In this document: positions 1 to 12,249 of the stretch, in pieces
How the letters are laid out: each line of letters starts with the position of its first letter
Position numbering within the stretch: position 1 is the first letter of the stretch
Source of the DNA: Crambe crambe
Taxonomy: Eukaryota > Porifera > Demospongiae > Poecilosclerida > Crambeidae
Assembly: GCA_963924555.1 (NCBI GenBank)
Contig: OZ004581.1
Location: 7,727,338-7,791,337 of the forward strand
Length of the DNA stretch: 64,000 nucleotides
Reading direction: 5' to 3'
Translations under genes and position numbers: made by a program
Notes under the pieces: generated by a model
Seen by the model: the letters and a program-made list of their open reading frames with translations, nothing else
The model's database searches: none
What the model was told of the DNA's origin: nothing

Positions 1-293
1 GCCCTATACTGAGAAAGTGTCCTGATTAGACAAGGTGTCATGATACCAGGGTGTCAATATTATACAATTTAGCTAGGGGTTCCACAACAGTCACCCTTGG
101 GGCGGATAGACAGCACAGACACTATAGGGTCATTTGGGACTTGTCCCCTGCTCATGTACAGTGACCATTATAAACAGGTTCCAATGTAGTTTATAGCCTA
201 TTAGGATTTCTGCATAATTATTATAGTAGTTTCTACTGTAATTTATCACTTGATAGCTACTACAATAGACTTGAGAATTTGTTTCCCATTTAG
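1..293. other. Non-coding; intron ahead of RING exon
   Basis: No convincing coding sequence. The stretch ends in a pyrimidine-rich splice acceptor (AG at 292-293) that leads into the RING exon. The first 60 bases contain the phrase 'tcctgattagacaaggtgtc', close to the interspersed 'ctgattagacaggtttcac' repeat seen many times at 26.8-27.3 kb. Confidence 0.5.
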
Positions 294-796
294 GGCTAAA
301 GTTCTGGAAAGTGGGAAGTCGCAAAATATTTGCAGTATCTTCTTCTGACCTCAAAAGGATTCATCATGCTGCTGACTCTTCTTCTTCCGACAGTGAGATG
401 GAACGACCACCGAGAAAGATTGCCAAGATGAGCAGTGTTGAGTTTATGGCACTGGATAAGAACATTCAAGGACTCAGAAATCAAGTAGACTCCCTTGTTA
501 GTGTACAGACTACTTTGAAGATTCCTCTTGCACTAAGGAAGTTGTTGCTGGAGAACTTCAAATGTATTATATGCCATAGTGTTATGACTCCACCTATAAT
601 ATTTGCGAAGTGCTGTAAACGCCTCTTAGGATGTGAAGCCTGCATTGATACTTTGTACAGGGGAGAAGGAGGAATGTCCAAAAATTGTCCTCAGTGCAGG
701 AGTGAGAGGGCTTATGCTGATACTTGCCGTGTCCATGGGATAGACGAGTTTTTGAACGGTGTAATCAAGATTATTACTACTGATGGTGCTGAGTGA
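294..796 (+). CDS. RING-type zinc-finger protein, last exon (5' part outside window)
   Basis: The open frame runs from the acceptor at 293 to TGA at 794-796, about 167 codons. The first methionine-like position (GTG at 311) is not a real start: the frame continues upstream through K-F-W-K-V to the acceptor. The minus-strand paralogue at 8958-10403 has the same G-L-K-F-W-K-V-G-S-R-K peptide over an intron of the same phase. A serine-rich linker is followed by a predicted helix and then a cysteine-rich domain: C-I-I-C, A-K-C-C, G-C-x2-C and C-P-Q-C-R. That is a RING-like cross-brace with cysteine where histidine is usual, which suggests a ubiquitin E3 ligase. Known: RING domains bind E2 enzymes. 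Inferred: ligase activity and nuclear or cytosolic location. Earlier exons lie left of the window. Confidence 0.7.
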
Positions 797-3230
797 TAAC
801 TTCCAGTTTTTGAATTCCCTCTTTAACAATTTACAATTATTTGTGTGCAACAAGATTTGGCCATTGCCCATGCATCTTACGTTTTGATCTTTGATCTTTG
901 CCCTTTACGTATCACACGCATGGCGCGTGATACATCACGTGCAGCGAGCGAGGAGCTAGCTAGCTAGCTTGTTGAGTTCTTCAGTTTGTTGTTAGCTGGG
1001 TGGCTTCTGAATGTGAGGGTTTCCAGCTGGGCGTTCTAGTCACTAACTTTTTGTAGGATACGAATGGCCATACGATGATGTGGAACTGCTGAGTCAGCAT
1101 GTGACATGTAAGTTCTGTGTTCAGCATACATGTATGTATCTGTACTGTGTGAATGACAGTCTATGTGAGGGAGATGACTAAAGATCTGGGATGCAGGCTG
1201 GTTATCAAATGCCATACCTATGTTTTGTGGTTACTCCTTGGTGGTAGCGTAGCAAGTTTGCCAAATTGTTCACCTGCCTAGTGGAAGGTTGTTTTCCTCA
1301 CTTAAGGAGCCAAGCTATATTTGCCATTTTGGGTGACAGGGGCCAGGGTTAACCTTTGACCCTAAACTATCATCAATTGGGTAGGGCCCTGCAAAACATA
1401 TAATCAAATTGGTGTGGCCTAATGGGAGGGGTTATGTGTCTAGTATGGTTGCTCACTAGGCATGGGGCTAATATGCTGGCATAATAATGGGAATAATAGG
1501 GCCTCACTGGAATAGCAGCATAATAGGCTAAAGAACCAGAATAATAGGCTTCAGTCATTGTTATAGCTCGCTCCCTTGCCTACACATGGGTGCTTTTGAG
1601 TGCTAATATTGCATTCTGAGCAAAAAAATTTTTACATCCTTTTGGGAATCAGCAGGAAAACTGTTAAATGCTACACACAGTTAATGTACTCTTTCAGGAC
1701 ATTTTTGTTGAGAATAATAGGTTACTATGAAAAGAATAATGGGTCTGCTGGAGGAGCACTGCAGAATAGGCCAAAAAAGAGCATATTAGCCCCATGCCTA
1801 TTGCTCACCAAGTGTTTACTAAGTTAGTGATGGAAACAGACCCTTTGGGAATTTAGCCACAAAAATGCTATTGTAGGAATTAAATTTTCTATGTAACATC
1901 CTATGGATGTGACTATGCTCCTAGCTGATGATGAAAGACTACATAAATTATCTCACTTGCAGACAAGTTTGGTCAAGCCAAGTTAGCTAGTGTAAGTTGG
2001 CTAGTGTAGCCAGCATTATGGTTCCCAAAACTATGCCAGTCCCTAGATGTGAGGAGTCCTATGCAATCCATGCATTTGTGTAAACCATAGGACACCTATT
2101 CCCCTAACTTTCCTAACAACCAACCTGCAATGGTGGATTGAGACCTTGACCAAGTCTGCACAGGTTTTGCTTAATTAACACCCTTTCAGACAGCCAGGTA
2201 AACACCAGGCACTATGGGTCCACCTACCATTCAATCTGGAACCTCCTAGTCTGCTCTGTGGTGTGCTTTGATCAATCTTCACCTATCTGCTGAAAGATTT
2301 ATATTTGTTCTTGTCTTGTTTTTGATACTATGGGCAAGGAAGTTATTTATTTGTGGTTGGTCATTATCTGGTGGATGAAACCCTGCCATATTAATGAGCA
2401 CAATAGCGTGCTTTAGCACTGCTTACCATTTACACAGGCAAATGTCATGAATAACCTTTGCTTGCTGTTTTCATTGACAATTTGAAACTAAAACATGCAC
2501 TGCACAGCTGTTGTGGGTATGTGATGTCCATCCAGAGTCTGGTTGTGGTTTCTTTGATGGTTCAGCAAAATCTTAGTACAGTCCATTGCAGGTTGGTTAT
2601 CAGGAAGTTTGGGGAATAGGTGGATACAACTGCATGGGATCAGGTTTCTTACCTATTTCTCATTCCTTATGGACAACCATCCTGAAATCTACAGTAGTTC
2701 AGAAGTAGGTTGTATTTGCAACAGATTTTTTTAGTATGCTATACTACATAGGTTACCACATTTCATTGATGTAGCCAGAGTTTTGGGTTAACCACTGGCT
2801 GTTGCAAGTTTTACTAAAGCAACTGCACACTGCTTCTGCTTTTAGGCCTTGGTACATTATGCCAGCATAATTCTGAGCATAATAACATTGATTTGTAAGG
2901 CAAGCATAATCGTCTCATTTCCAAAAATTCATTTTGAATAGCTATTTAATAGCATATGACACTCAATTCCACATAGTCTTGCTTGTAAAATGTCTTTTTA
3001 GCATTGAAAAAACTCTTCCAGTATTACTGATCACAAGCAGTGAACACAATTACTACAAACCCAGGATCAGATTACTGAGGTTAAAGGTCAACAATACCAG
3101 TGCACATGAGCATAATGACATGAATAGCATAATAGCCAATTTTTTGCCAAGGCCTATCTGCTTTGCATCCCCACTCCACCCCTAAATTGTTGCATGGTGG
3201 TTTACTAACAAGCATGTTCCTAATTATAAA
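797..3230. other. Non-coding region
   Basis: I find no exon with family resemblance or paired splice sites here. The short open frames have no recognisable domain. The sequence holds TAGC-rich runs (950-970) and AT-rich filler. It may include the 3' UTR of the RING exon just upstream. Confidence 0.5.
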
Positions 3231-3442
3231 CGCAAAAAAATTCTTCTAAATAAAAAGTTAAGTAGGGATAGCCTCTGTATAATGTACTGCAGCCTCGTAT
3301 GAAAACAATCCCTACATTTACATTCACTGCCTACAGCTAGCTATAGGCCGTTGTAAAAGTAGGGATTGTTTTCATACGAGGCTGCAGTACATTATACAGA
3401 GGCTATCCCTACTTAACTTTTTATTTAGAAGAATTTTCTGCG
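3231..3442. repeat. Long palindromic repeat (MITE or foldback type)
   Basis: The left arm 3231-3315 (starting cgcaaaaaaattcttctaaa) is the near-perfect reverse complement of the right arm 3359-3442 (ending tttagaagaattttctgcg). The spacer is about 43 bases. Arms of about 84 bp with no coding capacity fit a non-autonomous DNA transposon or a foldback element. No clear target duplication was seen. Confidence 0.85.
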
Positions 3443-6400
3443 TTCACTTGTTTCTATCCTTTTTTATGCTTGAAGTTGAAGAATTGAGGGTGGCAGTATT
3501 GATCGTCACTTCAACTGAGAGTATGCAGTGATTATTAGGCTACAGTACAAAGCCAGCTCTACATAAACCTATCTTTTGTAGGCACATACACAGTCTCTGG
3601 AAGAATTTATTAGCTATTTAAGTTAGTTTTGTCTATTTAATATAAAACTTTACAGCAACAGCAATGTAAATGACATGTGCATGGCATGGTAAAGTGAGCT
3701 GACTATACACTACAGCCAAGTACTGGCTCTATAGGATGAGATCTGTACTGCAATGCAGCAAGGAGTGTCAGGAAGATCATCAGATAAGAATAAATAGCTA
3801 GCTAAACGATTAAACTGAAGACCTAGCTTACTAAACTTAAGAGGATTAGGCTGCACTGTACACTTATACGTGGCCACACCCACACGCTCTGCCCCCTACC
3901 GACTTGCGCTTCAAAATGGCATAGAAAGATTAGCAGAGTGCTATCGATATCACTGATTTGTGAAGTAGCGCTTTAGTTAAAACTAATAGCAAAAGATCAG
4001 CCTCTAGGTGCCGCTCTAACAGATGGCCAAAGCAGAATTTTGATGACTATAGCCAGTAAGTCGGTACGTCGATCTTATATTTATTATCCTTATTATAAAG
4101 AAAAAGAACAAAAGTCAATTTTAGAACTCATTTTTTTCTTATGTTAGCGAATGAATTTTTGGTTTTTGAACATTCTCCTCTCTTCTTTGTAGATGTAATA
4201 ATTCACTGTAGCCTTCTGAGAACCTGTAGAGTAAGGGTAGAAGAGAAGAAGAGTTTTTAGTTTATACAGTCTTTATGACCTTTGACCCGCCATCCCTACT
4301 TAGAGAGTGCTAACGCACTCTCGATATTAATGAGCAGAAAAAAAAAATTCATGTTATTTATAAATCTTGCTGGCCTTGTATGAAAATATCATTTACATCC
4401 ACTGAGAAAGCTATGCTTTAAAAAGAGCTAACTGTTCAAAGCCATTCAGGCTCTCAGCTCAACATCTATTCAAGTACACTGGGATCTTTACCATTAGTAA
4501 CCAAGCATAGGAGTTTCTTCATGACAAACTAGCTATCACCTTGGTAAAGTATATCAGTTTGAAAAAAGAGTCCAGTGGAGAGATCCAGTTGACTAAAGTA
4601 CTCCAGATTGACAATATACATACACACAGTTCCTTAAACTTGCCTGTTGTACTTCCGATACTAAAAGTCTTTCTAGTTGATTCCACTTCATTTCCACAAT
4701 GTTCCTGAATCCCCATAGCCACTTTAAATTGTATGTCATAGGTGTTCATTCCCTGTATTAATTCAGCAATCTGGGTGGAGTCAGCTGGTTTGGGAAAGGT
4801 TACAGTACTCAGGTGTGTGTGTGTGTGTGTGTGTTACATTCCACCACACTCCTAGTAGCAATTAGAATTCAGCCATAACAATGTCTAGGCAATACTCTCC
4901 AGTGAAAAGGGCAAGATTTCCAGCTCTGTATTATAATATACTCCGTATAATGCATACTCAGTGCTGCTGACCATTTACCTACTCTATCTGAAAGGCACAA
5001 GACTTAAGAGGGGTTCCTTGGGTCCAAAACTCGCCACTTTACAAATGTATTAGTGTGACTCCGCCCACTTTTTTACTTCCTGTCTTAGCCCTTCCCTTCC
5101 TCCATACCAATGTCCGTATAACCCAGATAAAAAAATTCATTGCTTAGTTTCATCATATAGCTAAGTCCAAGCCAAATTTGAAGCCTCTATCACATGATTA
5201 ACAATTTTTAATTCATTTTTTTTAATGACCACTTATGAAGGCACTATGAGAGTAGCTGTATACCCTAAAGAGTTAAAAATTTGCTTCTTGGGACAATGAT
5301 AACTTAATTAAAAAATTTAAGATATCATTTGAATCTTCTTTAGAAGCTCTACAAAATGTGGCTCTCTATATAGGCATTGTAATCCACGTTAAATGACTTA
5401 AAGTACTGAAAGGTACTTTAAAACATTAGTGAATCACTTAAAAGATGATTTAAAAATTTTGTGTGTGTTGCTACGGAAAAAGGAAAGCCGCATTTTGTAG
5501 TCCTACATAATGTGTAAAGTGATGAAATTTTATCCTGAGTTATTACTATCCCTAACAGTGGTCTTCATTTTTTGCTTGAACACAATATTTTGGGGCCTCA
5601 ATTCTTAAGCCACACCCACTTTTTGGTTCGTAAGTACTCCAACTATCATTGAAATAGCATACTTAATTTCATGCGAATACACATTATGGTTAATGAGTAA
5701 TCCAATATTTTTTAGTGCAGCCAGGGAACCCCCCCCCCCTTATTGTGTCTGTGGACTAGTGTAGAGCAACAGCATACCCAGCCGGAGTGTTTTTAAGTGA
5801 CAGGTCTAGGTGGTACTGTTTTTATACCTGCATGTTTAATCATATCTGTGCAGTTCTCCATACATGCAAAATGAGAACATGGACTCAGTAGTATTGAATG
5901 CACATGCCTAGATGATTCAATTACTATACTCTAGAGTGATAATTTGATAACTATTATTTGTTTGTTTCTTTCAGGTGGCAAGACAGAAAGCCAGCATCGA
6001 AGTTTCATTTGGAACATGTCTTTACTTTTTAACATCATGATGAATTTTTAAAATAGTAATTGTGATGCTATGTAACTTTTTGGGGTAAAGGGTTGAATGA
6101 GTGCTACAGAAAGTGTGCTAGGAATTAAGTTCAGTAATCTCACACAGGAGAAATGTTTGCTGGGCTTTTGTAGTTGGAGGAGGTGGTTAGACTGGTAGCT
6201 ATATATGGCTAGTGTTGCCAAATATAGTACTACTTATAAAAAAAACAGCAATATCACAGGCTCTATGATCAATGAGTGCTATAGAAGGTGTGATAAGAAT
6301 TGACTTAAGTTTAGTATGCAAGAGAAATGTTTGCTGGTAGTTAGAGGAAGTGCTTAGACTGGTAGCTATACAGCTAGTGTTGCCAAACAGTACCACTTGT

Positions 6401-7058
6401 AAGAAACAGCAACATCACAGGCTGTATGATCAATCACCTTGGGTTGTTTTCTTTCGACCATCTTCAAACATGCAGTCAGCTGTAGCTCACTTGCCAACAC
6501 TGCTATTAAAAACAGTTCACTAGAAAGCTGTGAAGTACTTGGGGACGCTTCCTCCATAGTTGCTGCTTCATCACAGTATGTAGCTAAAGGGTATGCCTCA
6601 CTCAAATAGAAGATATGTATCAGAAGATGGCAGGTACTGGAACTCGAAGTTAGTGTGGTCCATGTAGTTTGTGGTAAAGGGTATTAGTGACAGAGATTGT
6701 ATGCATATAATGTAGGCCTACAGTTTTGGTGATACTGTACCGAATCACATGTACTGCGGCATCAGTGTAATCAAAAGACGAGAAAATTAAAAATACATGG
6801 TACTGTGGCGTTAGTGGAATCAAGCTACAATATTAAAAATGAAAAAAAATGTGACCTTAAAAGATTTCAGTTGATTTTCACAAATTAAATCCATAAAAAA
6901 AATTGGTTATTTTTCAAAATTTAATTTTCAAAAAATTGAAAATCAAATTATCTGTGATATTTTGTTCTTCAATAATAATGAATATTATTTGGACCAAATA
7001 TCCACTGACCCTAAAGTGCAGGAGATTACTTCACTTTTCCCTAATATAGGTGAAAAAA
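3443..7058. other. Non-coding region
   Basis: No supported gene. The region contains a (GT)n run near 4811-4834, very AT-rich sequence at 5200-5500, a poly-C tract near 5730, and the duplicated block described separately at 6095-6435. Confidence 0.5.
6095..6435. repeat. Imperfect tandem duplication, two units of about 170 bp
   Basis: Both units carry the same ordered phrases: gagtgctacagaa / gagtgctatagaa, agaaatgtttgctgg, agactggtagctata, gctagtgttgccaaa and acagcaayatcacaggct. The copies have diverged by several indels, so this is an old local duplication. The minus-strand open frames here are by-products of the repeat. Confidence 0.75.
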
Positions 7059-7195
7059 ACAGTAAGTGGCAGACTGAAGCACCTTGGGATTGTGATTCAA
7101 CAAGACAGGGTTAGGGAATCATTACGAAGAGTCGACCCATCAGGTGTGAGATCTTGATGTCGAAGTATTCTGCATCGTCGAAAGTACAGCGTACG
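7059..7195 (+). pseudogene. Integrase-like exon fragment with in-frame stop
   Basis: The plus-strand reading includes R-V-R-E-S-L-R-R-V-D-P-S-G-V and, after one TGA stop, H-R-R-K-Y-S-V-R. This is the region just before the first catalytic Asp in the animal integrase-core family found at 10666 and 18534. It ends at a strong donor-like sequence (CG|GTGAGTG). No DDE exon follows within reach. The next matching piece is the integrase at 18534, which begins just after this part of the protein. I read it as a degraded fragment. Confidence 0.55.
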
Positions 7196-7307
7196 GTGAG
7201 TGAATATTTGGTCCATTCTAAAACCAATAATCAGGAAGGATGTGCCGAGCCGCCTGCGCACATCCTTCCTGACTATTGATTCATCTATATTATGCTATTC
7301 ACTCACC
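7195..7307. repeat. 113-bp palindromic element, copy 1
   Basis: The ends are inverted (ggtgagtgaata ... tattcactcacc). Inside is a palindrome, ccaataatcaggaaggatgtg and its complement, around a GC-rich centre (ccgagccgcctgcg). The same core recurs at 18463-18556. Its left end abuts the integrase fragment exactly where a splice donor would be. Confidence 0.8.
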
Positions 7308-8957
7308 AGCTTTAAAAATAAAAAAATTGAAAATCAAAAAATTGAATACACCCCTTACCTAAAATGTAGGAGGTGTGGCCAACTATATATTCAGGTGTGC
7401 TTTTATTAGAGTTCTGCTGCATGCTATCTGACATCTTTAGAGCCTTCATACTAAGGTAGGTAAATTGGGCTAACTCTTCAGTAGCCCTCGAGTTGCAGCC
7501 TTAGTTTAGCGTGTTTTCTGGAGTTGTAAGTTCCAGAAATAAAAGAGCAGCCAAATTATTAAATACCCACAGAAAAGGTACCAGAATATGGTAGCTATTT
7601 CTAGTTCAGTAGTACGTCCATATGGGACTAAACAAGAATGGTACAAAGCTGACATGGTTGTCTCCTTTTCAGGTTATTGACCTACATATAAAGATGTGTC
7701 CATATCTCTCTTAGACTGCATTAACACCATGGAGTGTGTGAAAAAATAACAACAGGGTTTCTTGCACCTGTTTAATCTTCATCTTCCTTTATCGTGATAG
7801 GGGTCTGGTGTTGTTAGTCAGGACCAAAAGTTAAAAACAACAGCAAACCCCCTTGAGATTCTACCATGGAAGGGGTGAGCCAGAAGTGTTGCAGTACATC
7901 CTATTTTAATAGGAAGAACAGTGTACATCTGCCTGGCTTGCCCCCCTAGGAATTAGCTAGCTTTCGTAATGAGATTATCATAGAATTTCATATACATCTT
8001 ACTGGTTTATATACATAGTTGCCCATCCTCAATTTTCTTCATTATAGGCATTTGACCGGCCCCCCTCGAGCAAAATTCTGAATTAAACCCTGAGGGAGAT
8101 AGTACAATGGAAAAAAGAATCAGATCAGGCAAGCTGTGCAGGTAGCTAAGTGCAAAATAATCTTTGTGCATGTTTTTATTCAACTACATGCTACATAAAT
8201 TTATAGATTCCTTCAGCATAGTCGTTGATACTAACAAAATTTAAAATCAGCTTTCCACAAATCAAAGGAGTTAAAGGCTATGCAACAGCCAAGAGTTTCA
8301 CTATGATACCATAGTTACAGCATAAAACCATTCCTGTTTTAGCTAGGACATTACCACATCATTTCGTTTATAAGACTTCATTATTGCCCCACTATACACC
8401 ATAGATGTCCAATTAACTGAGCTGTCTACAGCTCCAAAGCATGCAGATCTGCAGAAGTTGCTACTACCACTCTATAGAGAGGTTTCTTGCTGAAAACTAT
8501 GGATTGCTTAAGAGTGTACGAAAGTTACACAAAATATCTGGCTCTCCTGGTGTACACAGTGAATTTGGCTGTACCTGCAGCAGTTTTATGATTCTTCAGT
8601 ATGTTGCGATACATCCTCAGTACAAAAAGCCACTCCTATCATGGCAAGAACACTTCTGTACAGAGCTGCTATAAGGAGGTAGGGTCAATCGATTACACGT
8701 GACCTGTGACGTCAATTTACAGCCAGTACCACCCACACCGACCCATACCTTAACCCTTGCCACAATTACTATCTCATAATTTTATTGTTGTACTCAAGAT
8801 CACTGGAGAAAACATGAAACTATCTTGTTCTAGAGGATGTGGGCCCAAGGTGAACTTGATGCACGAGTGTATATTAGTAGGCTTCTGCTAACATAAATCT
8901 TGTGATAATTGTGAATAAGGTGCTAGAACATCAGATCACATGGGGCTTGATCGAAAG
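7308..8957. other. Non-coding region, probably including a 3' UTR
   Basis: No recognised coding sequence on either strand. The 3' UTR of the minus-strand RING gene, whose stop is at 8958, should fall in the right half. The 77-codon plus frame near 8441 has no domain and no splice context. Confidence 0.45.
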
Positions 8958-10403
8958 CTACTCATCAACAAGCTCAGATTCATGGGGCAATGGTGGTGCT
9001 ACTGGTACTCGATTAACCCGGCCGATGAAAGTAAGGAGGTCATCTAGGCCTGACATCTTTGTAGTGTCTGCATACGCCCTATCACTTCGGCACAGTGGAC
9101 AAGACTTCAACCTCCCTTGCTCACCTTCATACCATTTCTCCACACAATCACTGCACCCCAAAATACTTCTGCAGCACTTTGCAAAAATTGCTGGTGGGAT
9201 GATGGGGCTACCTTTGCATATGCAACACTGGAAAGTGTCATGGAGCAATGACAAGAATCCCAATGGGAGATCAAAACTTGGAGAGACATTTAAAATCTTC
9301 GTCAGCTTTTCATCTATGCTCGATAGCTTATCTTGGAGATATGGAATATCTTGGGGATCGAGATCTGAGTCATCATGACTACGTTTTTTGCCCCTTTTCA
9401 CTGCAAAGAGCTTTCTGCTCCCAACTTTCCAGAATTTCAAGCCTAAAATTATAATTAAAAATTTTATGACACCAACTTCCAAGTAGGACACTGTTAAGTG
9501 TATACATGTATTGAACAGTAAAGTCATGATTATTAGCTATTATGCTCTCCAAAATTCTAACACTTAAACCCACAATAATTATAACAAGTCCTTACAAGGT
9601 AGCTAAAATACACTTTTTCAAAAGCTGCAGCTGTGGAGTAAAACCCCTAATTATACTTTTGAACTTTTAGTCAACCTCAGTTCCATCTAAACAATGGTTC
9701 ACTATTATAGTGATTGCATACCTCTAGTTGCAGAACTGTCTCCTATCTCTAGCCCATCATTGGATACCACTGTATAACTCTCTCCCCATTTCTTCTGGAT
9801 GTAGGACTTAACATATGTTATATTCGCATTAGATGAGTTCAGTTCTATATATACATTCTCCAATGAATTAAACTCAGGCTTCCCATGAACACCTGTCTTC
9901 ATCTCTGCCTTTACGATTTTTACTGTACATGAACTATACTTGTTGATACTACCACTTGGCATACTTGATGGACCAGGACGTTCAGCATCAACAGTAGCAT
10001 CAGTTGCAGAGAGAGAAAGTGGTCCCCTACCATGATGTGACTGAGTAAGGGGAGATCCTTCCACATGGAGGTAAGTGGTATACTCATCGATATCCTGGAA
10101 TAAATTGCCACTGGGGAAGTAGCACCTCAGTCCTGAACCGTCCCTCAACCAAACTGTCTTCGGATCCAGCTATAAATTATAATAGCTATTATTATATCAA
10201 TTCCATGCTATCGTAGCTTTACAAAAACAGCCTTGAAGATGGGTTAGCTATAATCATGCTATAATTATAGCCAACTAGCTAGCTACTGCATGCACCTTAA
10301 ACTATCTGCAACTATAGCTATGCTTATAAAACTTGTAAAAAACGACGACACTCACACCAAAGACGAGGGAGATATTGTTGATCGAGAGGTTTGCTCTCCC
10401 CAT
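8958..10403 (-). CDS. RING-type zinc-finger protein (paralogue of 294-796)
   Basis: Three-exon model on the minus strand: 10403-10356, 10169-9722 and 9442-8958. The coding total is 981 nt (326 residues plus stop) and every junction is GT..AG with matching phase (0, then 1). Exon 1 is short and starts M-G-R-A-N-L-S; the exact start is uncertain. Exon 2 encodes a region I do not recognise, beginning L-D-P-K-T-V-W-L-R-D-G-S-G. Exon 3 carries the zinc-binding domain: C-C-I-C, A-K-C-C, G-C-S-D-C and C-P-L-C-R-S-D, then an acidic end. The domain resembles RING fingers, so a ubiquitin-ligase role is likely but inferred. The start lies about 260 bp from the divergent integrase gene at 10666. Confidence 0.72.
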
Positions 10404-11567
10404 TCCATATGTCCTACCTTCCCTTTTTAGCTCGATTAGCTATATCCATGCTGCAGTAGCCTGCAGACCTGTTCTAGTTCTAGGTAGCTAGCAAGCTCGC
10501 GGTCTTAGACAGTTAAGTTAACGGTTCACACGGTCCACCGTAGCCTGCAGATCCTTCTAGCTGGCTTTTTGTCAAAAGACCTGTGAGCATGCGCACTACA
10601 AAGTGAAAAAAGTGAATTACATACCAGACTTTTTTTGAAGTAGAGGACGGTGCAGCGAGAGGATCATGGCATTGCTGGAACAATTACGATCCTACATCAG
10701 GCGACGTATTGAAGATGGGCACAGCCATAAAGAAATCGCTAAGAATTTACGACAAGCTTTTCCAACTGCGAGAGGACTTAGCGCCAGAACTGTGAGACGT
10801 TTCTGTACGAAAAACAACTTCCATAAGACTTCTAGAATATCGAACCATGCTCTGGATGTGCTAGTGGCTTATGGCATTGGAAAGGTATTGTGTGTAGCTA
10901 CCTTTTTTAAAACCGTATACACTGCAACGGCTGAGTGCAGCTGCATGTTCTCCTATACAGACCCCTATGCCTTAGATTAAGGGTTCAAATATTAAAAGCC
11001 TTCATTTTATTTACAGGTTGGTCCAACCTATGGTAGGAAATTAATGACTGGCTTCTTATCAAGCCAAGGATTTCGAATCTCCCAGCAGCGCGTGGGTTTA
11101 GCACTAAAACGAATTAATCCACTTTATCACTCCAGAAGGCAGGATACTGCACAAAGATCAATTAATCCAGTACCATATACTGCAAAGTACTTTGGAGAAA
11201 AGCTACATATAGATCAAAATGAAAAATTAATAGCTTTCGGTGTTACCGTATAGCGCTTTATTTTCGAGGTTTTCGCGGATTTTGCTCAAAACACGAAAAT
11301 TGTGCCCTCGAATATTTTTACCTGCCACGTGTTATGTACGCGCGTGCGCAATGTATAAACTGTATATAGTATAGTATAGTGCAGCTGTCAAATCATCGTT
11401 TAATATTTTAGCTCTGAACGTTAAACCAAAGCATTGCCTACTAGCTTATTTACTACCAGATCCTTGTGGCACACTGTCAGTTCCCTCCTCTTCTATAGAA
11501 GCAGGGAATTCGAAAGTTTCTACCGCGCTAAAGCAGGGATCTACCTGGCACCAGAGGGCCATAATCT

Positions 11568-12249
11568 AGTCTCGCGTGGCCAGACCCTTTACCAACTGCA
11601 GCACGGATGTATTACATCATCCGCACGCAGAAGGAAGGGTCTGGTGTCAGCGTGTACTGGCTTTCGTTGCATTCCCCAGGAATGTGAACTTCAATACTTT
11701 GTGTGTATTGCTTATGGGAGTGTGGTTTTTTTTAATCTCATTAATAATATTCACGCGCACCGATAACCGTAGACACATGGGCAATTCCACGGCTGGACTG
11801 CAATGCCTGGTTCCACTTGTGCTGACTGAAACGCCACCATACGCCAGTGCACTCTGCAAATTGTTGGTCAGCGTTTGCAGGCGGTCACTGCAAACGTATC
11901 CAGTGTGCAACTTGGTGCAGTCCACTTCAGGAAACCTGGAGATCAGAGCAGTAAGGCATTCCAGTGCACTTGACATGCCAGGACTTGACAAGGGTCTCCT
12001 TCTCTTCTTCTCATTGGCACTGGCCACAGACTTTCCACAGCAAAAACAATTCTCTCATAGCTAAGCAGCCAGATGCAATAATAATAGCGCGCAGTTTACT
12101 CTTATGGTTTTGTGGTGTGAACGTGGGTGTAAATTGCATTCCACTGCAACGAGAGCCAGTACAAGCTGACACCAGACCCTTCCTTCTGCGTGCGGATGAT
12201 GTAATACATCCGTACTGCAGTTGGTAAAGGGTCTGGCCACGCGAGACTA
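11568..12249. mobile_element. Nested element with ~115-bp inverted repeats and 11-bp direct repeat
   Basis: The left arm starts agtctcgcgtggccagaccc and the right arm ends with the complement. The match continues for about 115 bp with few differences. It is flanked by the direct repeat ggccataatct (11557-11567 and 12250-12260). Long inverted repeats plus a 9-11 bp target duplication resemble Mutator-like or foldback elements, but the superfamily is not proven. Between the arms is an open frame on the minus strand, so it may be an exon-carrying element. Confidence 0.8.
11647..12058 (-). CDS. Zinc-binding-type ORF carried inside nested element
   Basis: The minus-strand frame begins inside the right half of the nested element with E-N-C-F-C-C-G-K-S-V. 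It continues through a basic K-K-R-R-R stretch, then L-T-A-L-I-S-R-F and L-H-T-G-Y-V-C-S-D-R-L-Q-T-L. The spacing (C-x-C-C ... V-D-C ... Y-V-C) recalls the N-terminal cysteine domain found in many uncharacterised animal zinc-finger or transposon proteins. The frame runs on into the left inverted repeat, so only the first ~100 codons are likely meaningful. It could be a captured host exon or a remnant of the element's own gene. Confidence 0.4.

Noticed and set aside
8441..8674. 77-codon plus-strand frame with several Cys
   Set aside because: No family resemblance, no splice or promoter context, and it lies where the minus-strand RING gene should have its 3' UTR.
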